This document shows positions 50,184-59,034 of a stretch of 64,000 bases of DNA, one piece after another. The position numbers were made by a program, and so were the translations under genes. The stretch is from NCBI RefSeq assembly GCF_938028775.1, contig NZ_CALIZG010000024.1, forward strand, positions 124,001 to 188,000, read 5' to 3'. The notes beneath the pieces are model-generated. The model was not told the origin of the DNA. It saw only the letters and a list, made by a program, of their open reading frames with translations, and ran no database searches. The stretch is from Mogibacterium diversum_A. GTDB lineage: Bacteria; Bacillota; Clostridia; Peptostreptococcales; Anaerovoracaceae. Every line of letters starts with the position of its first letter. Within the stretch, counting starts at the first letter, position 1.

Positions 50184-50369
50184 ATGAAGGACAAACTGAT
50201 TTGTGGATGTGTCAGAGTGTATCGCTCGGACATTGAAAAAGCCATCTTAAATGGAGCACATACATATACAGAGATTCAAGAGGAAACAGGAGCGGGCACT
50301 AGCTGTGGAAACTGTAGACCTCTTGTAGAAAAAATTATTCGCGAAACCATTTCTGGACTTGATGAGTAG
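50184..50369 (+). CDS. BFD-like [2Fe-2S]-binding protein
   Basis: 61 residues with four cysteines in the BFD arrangement: C-x-C near the start (ICGCVRV) and C-x2-C later (TSCGNCRPL), with GAHTYTEIQEETGAGTSCG typical of the bacterioferritin-associated ferredoxin fold. Such domains usually belong to dehydrogenases or NifU-like proteins; here it stands alone between two unrelated units. It may pass electrons or bind FeS as a small carrier. GGAG lies ahead of the ATG. Confidence 0.85.
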   Translation: MKDKLICGCVRVYRSDIEKAILNGAHTYTEIQEETGAGTSCGNCRPLVEKIIRETISGLDE

Positions 50370-50499
50370 TTATGATCTTAACCTAAGTGCCATTTATAAA
50401 TGAAATATATTTAAGCACACATGTAAATGTTGGGCATGGCATGGAATTAAACGGTTAATGCAGCTCATATTTCGTATAACACCACATTATATAAAATTT

Positions 50500-50548
50500 A
50501 AGAAAGCACAACCACCTAACACCTGTTAAGTGGTTGTGCTTTCTTTTT
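50500..50548. terminator. Strong bidirectional terminator
   Basis: A perfect 16-bp stem AAGAAAGCACAACCAC / GTGGTTGTGCTTTCTT (50500-50515 and 50530-50545), T-rich on both sides. It ends the BFD-like gene and the convergent surface-protein gene. The preceding 130 bases hold nothing else. Confidence 0.9.
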
Positions 50549-50556
50549 AGACGATT

Positions 50557-51444
50557 TTACTTACTAAGTTTAAACTTCTTTTTCATTAGAATTAGCATGA
50601 CACTAGCTACCGAGAGACCAAGCAGTCCCGAGTAAAATTCAATACCTGTATTGTCGGATGTCTTTGGTGCGATTCTACTACTAGCTTTTTTCGCCTTAGA
50701 AATCCCAGGTCTAGATGGAACACGTGACTTTGAGACCTTAGGTTTTGGCGTTTCCTGAACCTGAGGTGTAGTTGGAGCTGGCTCTGCATACTTAGTGTAG
50801 ACGTACGTACGAATGTCGGAAGTATCCGGGAGTGTATTTTTAAAGACATAAGCGATCTTGCCACCTGCATCGTATATATACTGATCTGCATCGAGGAATC
50901 CAAAGGTCCCTGCCTCTTTTACGGTGTTGCCATCTTCATCGATGTATCTGGTCACTTTTGCCATTGGCTGTTCAGTCAATATAGTAACATTAGGAACAGC
51001 TCCAGTAACCGTTAGACCAAGAAATATAACGCGTCTTTTTACGGGTTTAAATACCTCTACTCCATTTTCTACAGTTCGATACCTAATTGTCTGTGTAGCA
51101 ACCCTGTATTCTCCATATTTACCACCTGCCCAAGGTATAACTGTAGCTGCTGCCTGTTCTGAGTCTGGATTATTAGCATCTGGATTGACAATATCCGAGT
51201 GGTTAGATTTCCAGGAATTAATATAGTCGGTCATATCCTGTCCTGTCAGGGTATATGAACCTGTATACGTTATGTTCTCATCGACAGCCGTTGCTCCTGA
51301 AGCAATATTCCCCTCCGCAAAAGTCTCGTCGATATCGAAAATTAATACAAGCTGCACGGTAATAAGCAGAATTAAAAGAACCAAAAAAACACGCCTATAT
51401 TTTGATGACTTTGTAATTTCATATTTCACAATCTTGCCTTTCAT
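50557..51444 (-). CDS. Cell-wall-anchored surface protein with variant sorting signal
   Basis: 295-residue exported protein. Basic N-terminus plus a hydrophobic signal segment (RRVFLVLLILLITVQLVLIF, about 17-36). The extracellular part has a MucBP-like stretch (VTRYIDEDGNTVKEAGTFGF, then YTKYAEPAPTT), then a Pro/Lys/Ser-rich spacer. The C-terminus is APKTSDN, a hydrophobic helix (YSGLLGLSVASVMLILM) and KKKFKLSK, a sortase sorting signal in which the usual LPXTG is APKTS followed by D. The attached sortase and ligand are not in the window. Confidence 0.8.
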   Translation of the reverse strand: MKGKIVKYEITKSSKYRRVFLVLLILLITVQLVLIFDIDETFAEGNIASGATAVDENITYTGSYTLTGQDMTDYINSWKSNHSDIVNPDANNPDSEQAAATVIPWAGGKYGEYRVATQTIRYRTVENGVEVFKPVKRRVIFLGLTVTGAVPNVTILTEQPMAKVTRYIDEDGNTVKEAGTFGFLDADQYIYDAGGKIAYVFKNTLPDTSDIRTYVYTKYAEPAPTTPQVQETPKPKVSKSRVPSRPGISKAKKASSRIAPKTSDNTGIEFYSGLLGLSVASVMLILMKKKFKLSK

Positions 51445-51550
51445 AATACATTCCTTCTCTTATTCTTTTTTTCAGTAAACAATCAGATTATTCGTATTGT
51501 ATCAGATTTAATTTTGTAAAACAACCCGTCTAACCCCTATATAAATTTAC

Positions 51551-51588
51551 ACAAAAAACCCTCCTCGCAGGTTATCCGGCAAAGAGGG
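51551..51588 (-). terminator. Terminator of the pyr operon
   Basis: A 10-bp stem (51559-51568 and 51579-51588, two G-U pairs), followed on the minus strand by six T. It lies 55 bases past the pyrI stop. Confidence 0.85.
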
Positions 51589-51642
51589 CAAATACATTGT
51601 CTGTAGATTTTCCTAAATAAATAAAATACAATTTGAATCCCA

Positions 51643-52074
51643 TTAAAGCTTGATACTGCCACGATGAACAGTATCACAATATTCGCATCTATATATGTGA
51701 TTTTCAGCGTCATCAAGGCGGAATCTATGTTCAATTCCTCTCTCAGTAGAGGTAATGCAACGAGGATTCTTACACTGAATAACATTTGTAAGTCGCTCTG
51801 GCAGCTTCATATGCTTCTTACTATGGAGTTTACTATCCTTGATTATATTGACTGTAATATTAGGATCTACAAAGCCTATTAAATCAAAATCCAAATCGAT
51901 AATTTGATCAATCTTGATTATATCCTTCTTTCCATATTTACCACTTTTAGCATTCTGGATAATAGCTATACTACAATCTAGTTTATCAAGTCTCAGCAGA
52001 TTATATATGGCCAGAGATTTTCCTGCATCAATATGATCAAGAACTATTCCGGTTGTTACTCCATCAATATTCAT
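51643..52074 (-). CDS. pyrI: Aspartate carbamoyltransferase regulatory subunit
   Basis: 143-residue regulatory chain binding nucleotides (CTP inhibition, ATP activation) and bridging catalytic trimers. N-terminal GIVLDHIDAGKSLAIYNLL is the allosteric-domain start; the C-terminal zinc domain is CKNPRCITSTERGIEHRF...CEYC (four Cys). The start codon overlaps the pyrB stop by one base. PyrI in a Firmicute is typical of clostridia rather than bacilli. Last gene of the operon, followed by a terminator. Confidence 0.95.
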   Translation of the reverse strand: MNIDGVTTGIVLDHIDAGKSLAIYNLLRLDKLDCSIAIIQNAKSGKYGKKDIIKIDQIIDLDFDLIGFVDPNITVNIIKDSKLHSKKHMKLPERLTNVIQCKNPRCITSTERGIEHRFRLDDAENHIYRCEYCDTVHRGSIKL

Positions 52075-53003
52075 TAATTCAGACCTCCTTCGATACCCAA
52101 AAGCATGAGAATTAACGCCATTCTCGCGTATCTTCCGTTCTTAACCTGATCAAAGTATTTAGCTCTAGGATCCTTATCTACCTCTACGGAAATTTCATTA
52201 ACCCTTGGCAGTGGGTGCATGATTACTAAATCATCCTTAGCATATTCTAGCTTTTGTTCATCTAATATGTAAGTATCCTTGAGTCTAACGTAATCCTCTT
52301 CATTAAAGAATCTCTCCTTCTGCACTCTAGTCATATAGAGTACGTCTAGTTCAGGGAGCGCCTCTTCTAGGGATGTCGTCTCAACCCACTTAATGCCGGC
52401 ATCATCCATGGCATCTTTATTATACGAAGGGAGCTTTAGTTCGTCAGGAGATATGAGCACAATCTCAATCCCCTTATATCGCAAAAGCGCCAAGATGAGC
52501 GAGTGCACTGTTCTACCGAATTTAAGGTCACCACAAAATCCCACCTTTAAATCTGCTAAACGCCCTTTGTTACGAAGTATCGTGAGTAGATCAGTTAGTG
52601 TCTGAGATGGATGTAAATGACCACCATCACCTGCGTTGATAACTGGTACGTCGCATGAGTTAGCAGCTACAAGTGCTGCTCCTTCCTTAGGATGCCTCAT
52701 AGCGATTATATCGGCAAAGCATTCCATAACTCTCGTCGTATCGCTTACCGTCTCCCCTTTAGAGGCTGACGATGAGTTAGCATCAGAGAACCCAACCACA
52801 TTACCTCCAAGTCCATACATTGCAGATTCGAAGCTGAGCCTCGTACGTGTACTTGGTTCATAGAACAATGTCGCCAGGGTCTTATGAGCGCACTTATCCT
52901 GGTATTTTTCAGGTGATTCAATTATATCGCTTGCAAGCGCTAACAGACGGTCTAGCTCATCTAGGTCGAGATCTGTAATGTTAATTAAATCTCTCTTAGC
53001 CAT
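52074..53003 (-). CDS. pyrB: Aspartate carbamoyltransferase catalytic subunit
   Basis: Condenses carbamoyl phosphate and aspartate to N-carbamoylaspartate. 309 residues: FYEPSTRTRLSFESAM (carbamoyl-phosphate loop), SSASKGETVSDT, RHPKEGAALVAA, VINAGDGGHLHPSQTLTDLLTI, VGDLKFGRTVHSL and MHPLPRVNEI. Its start overlaps the pyrE end by 19 bases. Its substrate carbamoyl phosphate is also made by the allantoin pathway encoded in this window, though pools are probably fed by carAB elsewhere. Confidence 0.97.
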   Translation of the reverse strand: MAKRDLINITDLDLDELDRLLALASDIIESPEKYQDKCAHKTLATLFYEPSTRTRLSFESAMYGLGGNVVGFSDANSSSASKGETVSDTTRVMECFADIIAMRHPKEGAALVAANSCDVPVINAGDGGHLHPSQTLTDLLTILRNKGRLADLKVGFCGDLKFGRTVHSLILALLRYKGIEIVLISPDELKLPSYNKDAMDDAGIKWVETTSLEEALPELDVLYMTRVQKERFFNEEDYVRLKDTYILDEQKLEYAKDDLVIMHPLPRVNEISVEVDKDPRAKYFDQVKNGRYARMALILMLLGIEGGLN

Positions 53004-53611
53004 TCAATTATTCCCTTTCCTTCTTCACTTGTTACGTAATTTTCAGCAACAGCAGTATCTATGAGTTCACTTATTGTGCATAGACTTAATTTTTCGACAT
53101 TTGCATCTTGGAAATTCTTATCAGCCTTCGCAGTTTCATATGTAAAGATACTAATAACCGCGAGCACTTCTGCCCCCGCCTCACGAAGCGCTTCAACTAC
53201 CTCGATCGATGATCCACCCGTAGAGATGAGATCTTCTACAACTACTACCTTATCTCCTTTTTCAAGCTTTCCCTCAATTCTATTGTTTCTGCCATGTGAT
53301 TTGGAGCTTCCCCTTACATACCCCATAGGCTTCCCTAGTATGTGGGCGGAAATGGCTGCATGAGCAATTCCGGCTGTGCTCGTACCCATTACTACATCAC
53401 ACTCAGGAAATTTCTCATCGATTACTCTAGCCATCTCGTGCTCGATAACATCTCTCACCTTAGGTGCAGTGAGTGTAAGTCTATTATCACAGTAAATAGG
53501 GCTCTTGATACCGCTTGCCCATGTAAAAGGATCATTTGGGCTTAGGAATACCGCTTTTATGCCGAGTAATCCCTCTGCAATCTGCTTTGATTTGCTCGCT
53601 AAATTAATCAT
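52985..53611 (-). CDS. pyrE: Orotate phosphoribosyltransferase
   Basis: Converts orotate and PRPP to OMP. The 208-residue form begins at 53611 (MINLASKSKQIAEGLL) with GGAGGAG upstream, overlapping the pyrF stop by 8 bases; the open frame to 53656 adds a non-homologous tail. Motifs: FTWASGIKSPIYCDNR, RGSSKSHGRNNRIEG (PRPP loop) and VVVVEDLISTGGSSIEVVEALREAGAEV (PRPP-binding signature). Confidence 0.95.
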   Translation of the reverse strand: MINLASKSKQIAEGLLGIKAVFLSPNDPFTWASGIKSPIYCDNRLTLTAPKVRDVIEHEMARVIDEKFPECDVVMGTSTAGIAHAAISAHILGKPMGYVRGSSKSHGRNNRIEGKLEKGDKVVVVEDLISTGGSSIEVVEALREAGAEVLAVISIFTYETAKADKNFQDANVEKLSLCTISELIDTAVAENYVTSEEGKGIIEWLREI

Positions 53612-54311
53612 TGTTAATCTCCTCCATACAAGTTTTATATGCTTTAACAGGATCATCTGCTTTCGTTATGCTCCTGCCAATTACAAGATAATTTGATCCC
53701 ATTTCCTTTGCTCGCCCAGGGGTTGCAACCCTACTCTGATCACCCTTCGCGTCTCCAAGGAGTCTGATTCCAGGCGTTACTGTAAGAAATTCCTTCGAAG
53801 TCCCCTCATGTATTTCTTCCGACTCCCAAGCCGAGCATACTACTCCGTCTAGCCCTGCCGCTTGTGCATTCCTCGCATATGCCAGCACTATATCCTTGAG
53901 GTTGCCATCAATCCTGAGTTCTCTATTCATAGTCTCCTGATCTGTAGATGTAAGCTGAGTAACCGCTATAATCTCAGGCCTAATGCCCCCAGATGAGCCT
54001 TCTTCGAGGCCCTCTACAGCTGCCTTCATCATCTTGATTCCACCAGCTGCGTGGACGTTAACCATGTCAGCCCCTACAGAGGCGAGGACTTTCATAGCAC
54101 TCTTAACTGTATTTGGTATATCGTGCAGTTTAAGATCTAAGAAAACCCTATGTCCTCTAGCTTTAATCTCTTTTACAATTGAGGGACCTTCGCCATAGAA
54201 GAGTTCCATACCAACCTTTACATATAGTTTCTCATTTTCAAATTTATCGAGAAATGAAAGTGCTTTCTCTCCACTTGGAAAATCTAATGCTATTATTATC
54301 TCTGGTTTCAT
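53604..54311 (-). CDS. pyrF: Orotidine-5'-phosphate decarboxylase
   Basis: Decarboxylates OMP to UMP, the last step of the pathway. 235 residues, (beta/alpha)8 fold: IIALDFPSGEKALSFLDKF, VFLDLKLHDIPNTVKSAM (catalytic DxKxxD-type network), VNVHAAGG, VTPGIRLLGDAKGDQSRVATP and NYLVIGRSITKADDP (phosphate gripper). It is encoded one base after pyrD and overlaps pyrE. Confidence 0.96.
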   Translation of the reverse strand: MKPEIIIALDFPSGEKALSFLDKFENEKLYVKVGMELFYGEGPSIVKEIKARGHRVFLDLKLHDIPNTVKSAMKVLASVGADMVNVHAAGGIKMMKAAVEGLEEGSSGGIRPEIIAVTQLTSTDQETMNRELRIDGNLKDIVLAYARNAQAAGLDGVVCSAWESEEIHEGTSKEFLTVTPGIRLLGDAKGDQSRVATPGRAKEMGSNYLVIGRSITKADDPVKAYKTCMEEINND

Positions 54312-55226
54312 CTATATTACTCCTCTAATTTCATCCAAATTCTTGATTCCGAGCTCTTCCATCCTAGGCTGTAGCTCACTGATTATGCGTGGCATTGTCC
54401 ATGGATCGATAAGGTTTGCAGAACCAATCTCTATCGCTGTTGCTCCAGCCATTATCATCTCTAGCACGTCATCAACACTCTGAATACCGCCAATGCCAAT
54501 GATTGGAAGCTTTACTGCATGAAATACCTCATTTACCATGCGTTGGGCAATCGGTCTAATAGCTGGTCCAGATAGACCCGCATATTTCATCGCGGTAACA
54601 GTTGTTCTCGTTCTGAGGTCGATTCGCATAGCTTTGAAATTGTTGATCAAGCTGATTCCATCTGCACCTCCTGCTTCAGAGGCCTTTGCAATCTCTGAAA
54701 TATCGGTTACATTTGGAGTAAGCTTCATAAATATCGGCAGTTTCGTAACATCTCTGACGGCTCTAGTTATTCTCTCAGCCATACTTGGAGCAGCTCCAAA
54801 TGCCGATCCGCCATGCTCCACATTAGGGCAGCTAATATTCACCTCAAGTATATCGGCATAACCCGACGCATCAAGCTTTGACGCTACCTCAGCAAACTCA
54901 GAAATGCTAAATCCGCTGATATTTACAATCAGTGGACCTTGATAGATCTCTTTTAACGCAGGTAAATCCTCATCGATTACACGATCTATTCCAGGGTTCT
55001 GTAACCCTATAGAGTTAAGCATGCCACTCGTACATTCAGCGATTCTAGGAAGATTATTTCCATACCTCAGTTCAGCAGTTGCACTCTTCGTCACAACAGC
55101 ACCTAAGACATTTAAATCGAATAACTCTCTATACTCCTGCCCGTAGCCAAATGTCCCACTTGCTGGCATAACCGGATTCTTGAGTTCAATTCCCGCCAGA
55201 TTAACCTTGGTTAAAGGCTTTCCCAT
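54312..55226 (-). CDS. pyrD: Dihydroorotate dehydrogenase, class 1B catalytic subunit
   Basis: FMN enzyme oxidising dihydroorotate to orotate. 304 residues: NPVMPASGTFGYGQEY, LNSIGLQNPGID, VNISCPNVEHGGSAFG (catalytic Cys in the class 1 loop), PIFMKLTPNVTD, GLSGPAIRPIAQRMV and IIGIGGIQSVDDVLEMIMAGA. The adjacent pyrK marks it as class 1B, using NAD+ through the FeS/FAD partner. The start overlaps the pyrK end by 16 bases. Confidence 0.96.
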   Translation of the reverse strand: MGKPLTKVNLAGIELKNPVMPASGTFGYGQEYRELFDLNVLGAVVTKSATAELRYGNNLPRIAECTSGMLNSIGLQNPGIDRVIDEDLPALKEIYQGPLIVNISGFSISEFAEVASKLDASGYADILEVNISCPNVEHGGSAFGAAPSMAERITRAVRDVTKLPIFMKLTPNVTDISEIAKASEAGGADGISLINNFKAMRIDLRTRTTVTAMKYAGLSGPAIRPIAQRMVNEVFHAVKLPIIGIGGIQSVDDVLEMIMAGATAIEIGSANLIDPWTMPRIISELQPRMEELGIKNLDEIRGVI

Positions 55227-55942
55227 CTTAGCACCTCCTTATCAAAAACCGGTCCTTCCTTACAGACTCTCTGACTTCCATCTACCGTTCTTATGGAGCA
55301 TCCCATACATGCTCCAAATCCGCATCCCATGCGAGCTTCGAGGCTGAACTGCCCGCGCTCCACCTTATGATCTAGAGCACGAAGCATCGGCAGAGGACCG
55401 CAAGCACATGCATATTCACACTTGTCAAAAGCATCTGTCACAAATCCCTTCTGTCCATATGAGCCATCAGCAGTCATAACCGTTATATCATCTGAAAAAT
55501 GTTCAAAGTCTTCGAGCATAAACATCTCATCTGCAGAATTATAGCCTAGCACCATCTTACAGGATTTTCCCGCCATAACCATCGCTTTAAGTAATCCAAG
55601 CATCGGCGGAATTCCGATTCCACCACCGATTAAATATGCACCATCTGGGATTTTATCGAGATCGTAACCATTTCCTAGACCTGTAATTCCCTTTACATAG
55701 TCTCCAGGCTCCATCCTGCTCATGATATCTGTCCCTTCACCAACGACTTTGTAGATTAGAGTGTATCTGCTGCTATCGTAGCTGCTAACCGAAATTGGTC
55801 TCCTCAGAAATTTGTCTGGAACTTCAACCATCGCAAACTGACCTGGTCTTGTAAATTCAGACTTCGGTGTCTCGAGAGTCATCCGGTAAATGCCTTCAGC
55901 GAGTTTTTTATTCTCAAGTATTTCGCTTCTTAGGTCCCTCAT
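55211..55942 (-). CDS. pyrK: Dihydroorotate dehydrogenase electron-transfer subunit
   Basis: FAD and [2Fe-2S] partner of PyrD, passing electrons to NAD+. 243 residues: RRPISVSSYD (FAD), YLIGGGIGIPPMLGLLKAM (NAD), CACGPLPMLRAL and the C-terminal cysteine cluster MGCGFGACMGCSIRTVDGSQRVC. It follows pyrC by one base and overlaps pyrD. Confidence 0.96.
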   Translation of the reverse strand: MRDLRSEILENKKLAEGIYRMTLETPKSEFTRPGQFAMVEVPDKFLRRPISVSSYDSSRYTLIYKVVGEGTDIMSRMEPGDYVKGITGLGNGYDLDKIPDGAYLIGGGIGIPPMLGLLKAMVMAGKSCKMVLGYNSADEMFMLEDFEHFSDDITVMTADGSYGQKGFVTDAFDKCEYACACGPLPMLRALDHKVERGQFSLEARMGCGFGACMGCSIRTVDGSQRVCKEGPVFDKEVLRWESL

Positions 55943-55943
55943 A

Positions 55944-57182
55944 TTATTTCTCCAAATTCTCGTAAACTATCTTACCATTCATAACTGTGAGCTCCACTAG
56001 TCCGTTAAGCATGTGCCCATCAAAAGGAGTGCACTTTCCTAATGAGAGGAATTTTGATGCATCTAGCTTGTAATCTTTATCTAAATTAACCACAGTAAAT
56101 CCATTTTGCTCAAGACCAAATCTCTCCCTTGGTGTTACTGACATCAGTTTAACTAAGTGCTCAAGTGATATGATACCGGTCTTAACCAGATACGTGTAAA
56201 GAGCCGAAAAAGCACACTCAAGCCCAGTGATTCCGTTTGGACTCTTCAGAAAGCCCCTACTCTTCTCCTCAGCACTATGAGGTGCGTGGTCTGTTGCTAT
56301 CATATCTACAGTGCCATCTAGAATTCCCTCTATAAGAGCATTCTTATCAGCTATATCCTTAATCGGAGGATTCATCTTGAACCTGCCACCAAGCTCTGGC
56401 CATCTGTTAATAAATGCATTTAAATAATCCGTATCAAACACGAGGTAATGAGGTGCCGTTTCACATGTGACGTCTACACCGCTCTTCTTGGCATCTCTAA
56501 TCACTTCAACGCTCTCTTTGCAGGAGATGTGGCATACATGGTATCCAGCACCAGTCTCATCTGCGAGTTTTAGATCTCTCTCTATCTGTTTCCATTCACT
56601 CTCTCTGACCTTGCCTTCCCTTAGCAGTGATTCATCTTCGCAATGAGCTACGATGAGTTTGCCAAGTTCTTTAGCCTGATACATTGCGTCGCGCATCAGC
56701 CCGTCTGCCTGCACACCTCGTCCATCATCAGAAAATGCACACACATGTGGCGCAAGAGCCTTCATATCTGAGAGCTCTCCTCTACCATTCTGTGACATAG
56801 TGATAGTTCCATAAGGAATCACCTCTATATCAGCATCCTTTTTGATCAAATCAAGCTGCACATTAAGTGCATCAAGTGTAGATGGTGCTGGCTTCAAATT
56901 AGGCATAGTGCAAACAGTCGTATATCCTCCGTGTGCTGCAGCTTTACTTCCAGCACTAATTGTCTCTTTATATGACTGACCTGGTTCGCGAAAATGAACA
57001 TGCACATCACAGAATGACGGCAAAATAAAAGAGTTATCAGCATCGATAACTCTTTCAAAATCAAAATCACTACCGGTTTCGGATTCTAGACCGGCCTTCT
57101 CACGAGCATCAACTACAAACAATTCATTAGGTAAAAACTCTCCAGATTTGTAAATCTTTCCGCCTTTGATTGCAGTAGTCAT
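55944..57182 (-). CDS. pyrC: Dihydroorotase
   Basis: Cyclises N-carbamoylaspartate to dihydroorotate. 412-residue class I enzyme: CDVHVHFREPGQSYKETI (HxH metal pair), SFSDDGRGVQ, IVAHCEDES, CHISCKESVE and MIATDHAPHSAEEK (Asp). First gene of pyrC-K-D-F-E-B-I; the 147-base gap upstream has TATACT (about 57238-57243, minus strand) as a plausible -10 but no recognisable PyrR attenuator to my eye. GGAGG precedes the ATG. Confidence 0.96.
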   Translation of the reverse strand: MTTAIKGGKIYKSGEFLPNELFVVDAREKAGLESETGSDFDFERVIDADNSFILPSFCDVHVHFREPGQSYKETISAGSKAAAHGGYTTVCTMPNLKPAPSTLDALNVQLDLIKKDADIEVIPYGTITMSQNGRGELSDMKALAPHVCAFSDDGRGVQADGLMRDAMYQAKELGKLIVAHCEDESLLREGKVRESEWKQIERDLKLADETGAGYHVCHISCKESVEVIRDAKKSGVDVTCETAPHYLVFDTDYLNAFINRWPELGGRFKMNPPIKDIADKNALIEGILDGTVDMIATDHAPHSAEEKSRGFLKSPNGITGLECAFSALYTYLVKTGIISLEHLVKLMSVTPRERFGLEQNGFTVVNLDKDYKLDASKFLSLGKCTPFDGHMLNGLVELTVMNGKIVYENLEK

Positions 57183-57329
57183 AGTCCCTCCAATTATATT
57201 AAACTCCCTAATAACTCTCGTTAATTACTATATGAAAGTATAACATTTTTGAAACGCACTATGTGAGAGGAATGTTAAAATCCGCCGCAAAATTTTGTTA
57301 TTAATATTGATAATTTTCTTATAGAAGAA

Positions 57330-57749
57330 TTACTCTTCTTCCGATGGTTCAAAGTCCTTAATCTCCGGTGGAAGCTCAAGTCCATTTTTCTCATAATAAT
57401 CTACAAGTGCAGCCTTGATAGCCTCTTCAGCTAGTACTGAACAGTGTATCTTCCTTGATGGTAGACCATCAAGAGCTTCAACCACTGCCTTGTTAGATAG
57501 TTCAAGAGCTTCTTTGATGCTCTTGCCCTTGATAAGCTCAGTAGCCATTGAGCTAGATGCGATCGCTGACCCACATCCAAAGGTCTTGAATTTTACGTCT
57601 GTAATGATATCATTATCAATCTTTAGGTAAATTCTCATGATATCGCCACATGTTGGGTTTCCTACTTCACCAACTCCATCGGCATTTTCAATCTCGCCTA
57701 CATTTCTTGGATGCTCAAAATGATCCATTACTTTTTCACTATATAACAT
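57330..57749 (-). CDS. iscU: Iron-sulfur cluster scaffold IscU/NifU
   Basis: 139-residue scaffold on which FeS clusters are built. Cluster ligands: VGNPTCGDIMRIYLK (Cys, with the conserved Asp), FKTFGCGSAIASSSMATELIKGK (Cys) and KIHCSVLAEEAIKAAL (Cys). The short acidic C-terminal extension (PPEIKDFEPSEEE) fits the clostridial IscU form. It overlaps the iscS end by 11 bases, so it is translationally coupled to it. Confidence 0.95.
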   Translation of the reverse strand: MLYSEKVMDHFEHPRNVGEIENADGVGEVGNPTCGDIMRIYLKIDNDIITDVKFKTFGCGSAIASSSMATELIKGKSIKEALELSNKAVVEALDGLPSRKIHCSVLAEEAIKAALVDYYEKNGLELPPEIKDFEPSEEE

Positions 57750-58929
57750 GTTCTCTCTCCCCCTTCTCTAGTTCATCCCAGAATGGTGATATTTTTCTAT
57801 AGTGTTCAACAACTTGATGAACCTTTTCTATGATGTAGTCTACTTGCTCCTCTGTATTTTCCTCATTGAGACTGAATCTAAGTGATCCGTGTGCTGCCTC
57901 AATAGGAACACCCATACCTATTAGAACGTGGCTTGGGTCGAGGGATTCACTTGTGCAAGCTGATCCAGATGAGCATTCGATGCCATACATATCAAGAGCC
58001 AATAGCAGCGACTCGCCCTCAACTCCTTCGAACGAGTAATTTACGTTACCAGGGAGTCGCTTTACAGGGTCTCCATTGAGCTGCGAATAAGGAATATCCG
58101 ACAACCCTTTGATAAGTCTATCTCTAAGGGCAATTGTCTTTGCATTATTCTCTTCCATGTGCTCAATTCCATCTTCAAGGGCAGCAGCAAGGGCAGCAAT
58201 GCCTGGAACGTTAATCGTACCAGCTCTCTTACCTCTCTCCTGAGCTCCACCTTCAATTACGTTTATTAATCTGATACCATTTCTAGCATATAGAACTCCA
58301 ACGCCCTTAGGTCCGTGGAATTTATGAGCTGATAATGATAGCATATCTATGTTCATCGCCTGAACATCTATAGGTAGGTGTGCTGCAGCCTGAACGGCAT
58401 CTGTGTGGAAGAGCACGCCCTTTTCGTGACACAGCTTTCCAATCTCAGCAATTGGCTGGACAGCTCCCATCTCGTTGTTAGCAAACATAATCGATACGAG
58501 TGCCGTATCCTCTCTGATTGCGTCCTCAACATCCTTAACGTCTACAATTCCATTTGGCTGTGGTTTTAGCAGCGTAACCTCGAAGCCCTCTTTTTCTAGC
58601 TTGCGAAGTGTATGAAGAATTGCATGATGCTCTATATTAAGAGAAATCAGATGCTTCTTACCCTTCTTAACTAGCCCTCTAGCTGCAGAAATTAAAGCCT
58701 GGTTATCTGCTTCACTTCCACCTGAAGTAAAGTAAATCTCATTAGGCTTTGCAGCATTAAGCGCCTTAGCTACTTTCTCTCTGGACTCATCCAGCTTCTC
58801 TTTAGCAATCTGTCCATCCGTATGAAGACTGTTAGGGTTGCCGTTATAATTCTTAAGGCAATCTAGCAGCGTATTGAGTGCGACATCGCTCAAATAAGTT
58901 GTTGCCGCATTATCTGCATATACTCTCAT
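57739..58929 (-). CDS. iscS: Cysteine desulfurase IscS/NifS
   Basis: PLP enzyme delivering sulfur from cysteine to IscU. 396 residues: YADNAATTYLSDVAL, TSGGSEADNQALISAARG, HTDAVQAAAHLPIDV, LSAHKFHGPKGVGVLYAR (PLP Lys) and the mobile-loop Cys in GIECSSGSACTSESLDPSHVL. Its promoter is separate from iscR: TTGACC, 18 bases, TATAAT on the minus strand (about 58973-59002), overlapping an IscR-like element. Confidence 0.96.
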   Translation of the reverse strand: MRVYADNAATTYLSDVALNTLLDCLKNYNGNPNSLHTDGQIAKEKLDESREKVAKALNAAKPNEIYFTSGGSEADNQALISAARGLVKKGKKHLISLNIEHHAILHTLRKLEKEGFEVTLLKPQPNGIVDVKDVEDAIREDTALVSIMFANNEMGAVQPIAEIGKLCHEKGVLFHTDAVQAAAHLPIDVQAMNIDMLSLSAHKFHGPKGVGVLYARNGIRLINVIEGGAQERGKRAGTINVPGIAALAAALEDGIEHMEENNAKTIALRDRLIKGLSDIPYSQLNGDPVKRLPGNVNYSFEGVEGESLLLALDMYGIECSSGSACTSESLDPSHVLIGMGVPIEAAHGSLRFSLNEENTEEQVDYIIEKVHQVVEHYRKISPFWDELEKGEREHVI

Positions 58930-58972
58930 GTATACCTCCCTACCAATAATTTAGTCATCTTAGTGCAGTTGT

Positions 58973-59008
58973 ATTATAGTCCTTTAATCCCTACCTGGTC
59001 AATAGGAA
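58973..59008 (-). promoter_or_regulatory. iscS promoter with overlapping IscR-like box
   Basis: On the minus strand TTGACC, 18 bases, TATAAT. The sequence TTCCTATTGACCAGG followed by TAGGGA is an imperfect inverted repeat over the -35, similar to the box upstream of iscR. Confidence 0.6.
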
Positions 59009-59034
59009 TTACTCTTGGATATAACTTAAAACAA

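Noticed and set aside
57183..57329. Possible PyrR attenuator or uracil riboswitch before pyrC
   Set aside because: I could find no PyrR-binding consensus and no anti-terminator/terminator pair in this short leader.
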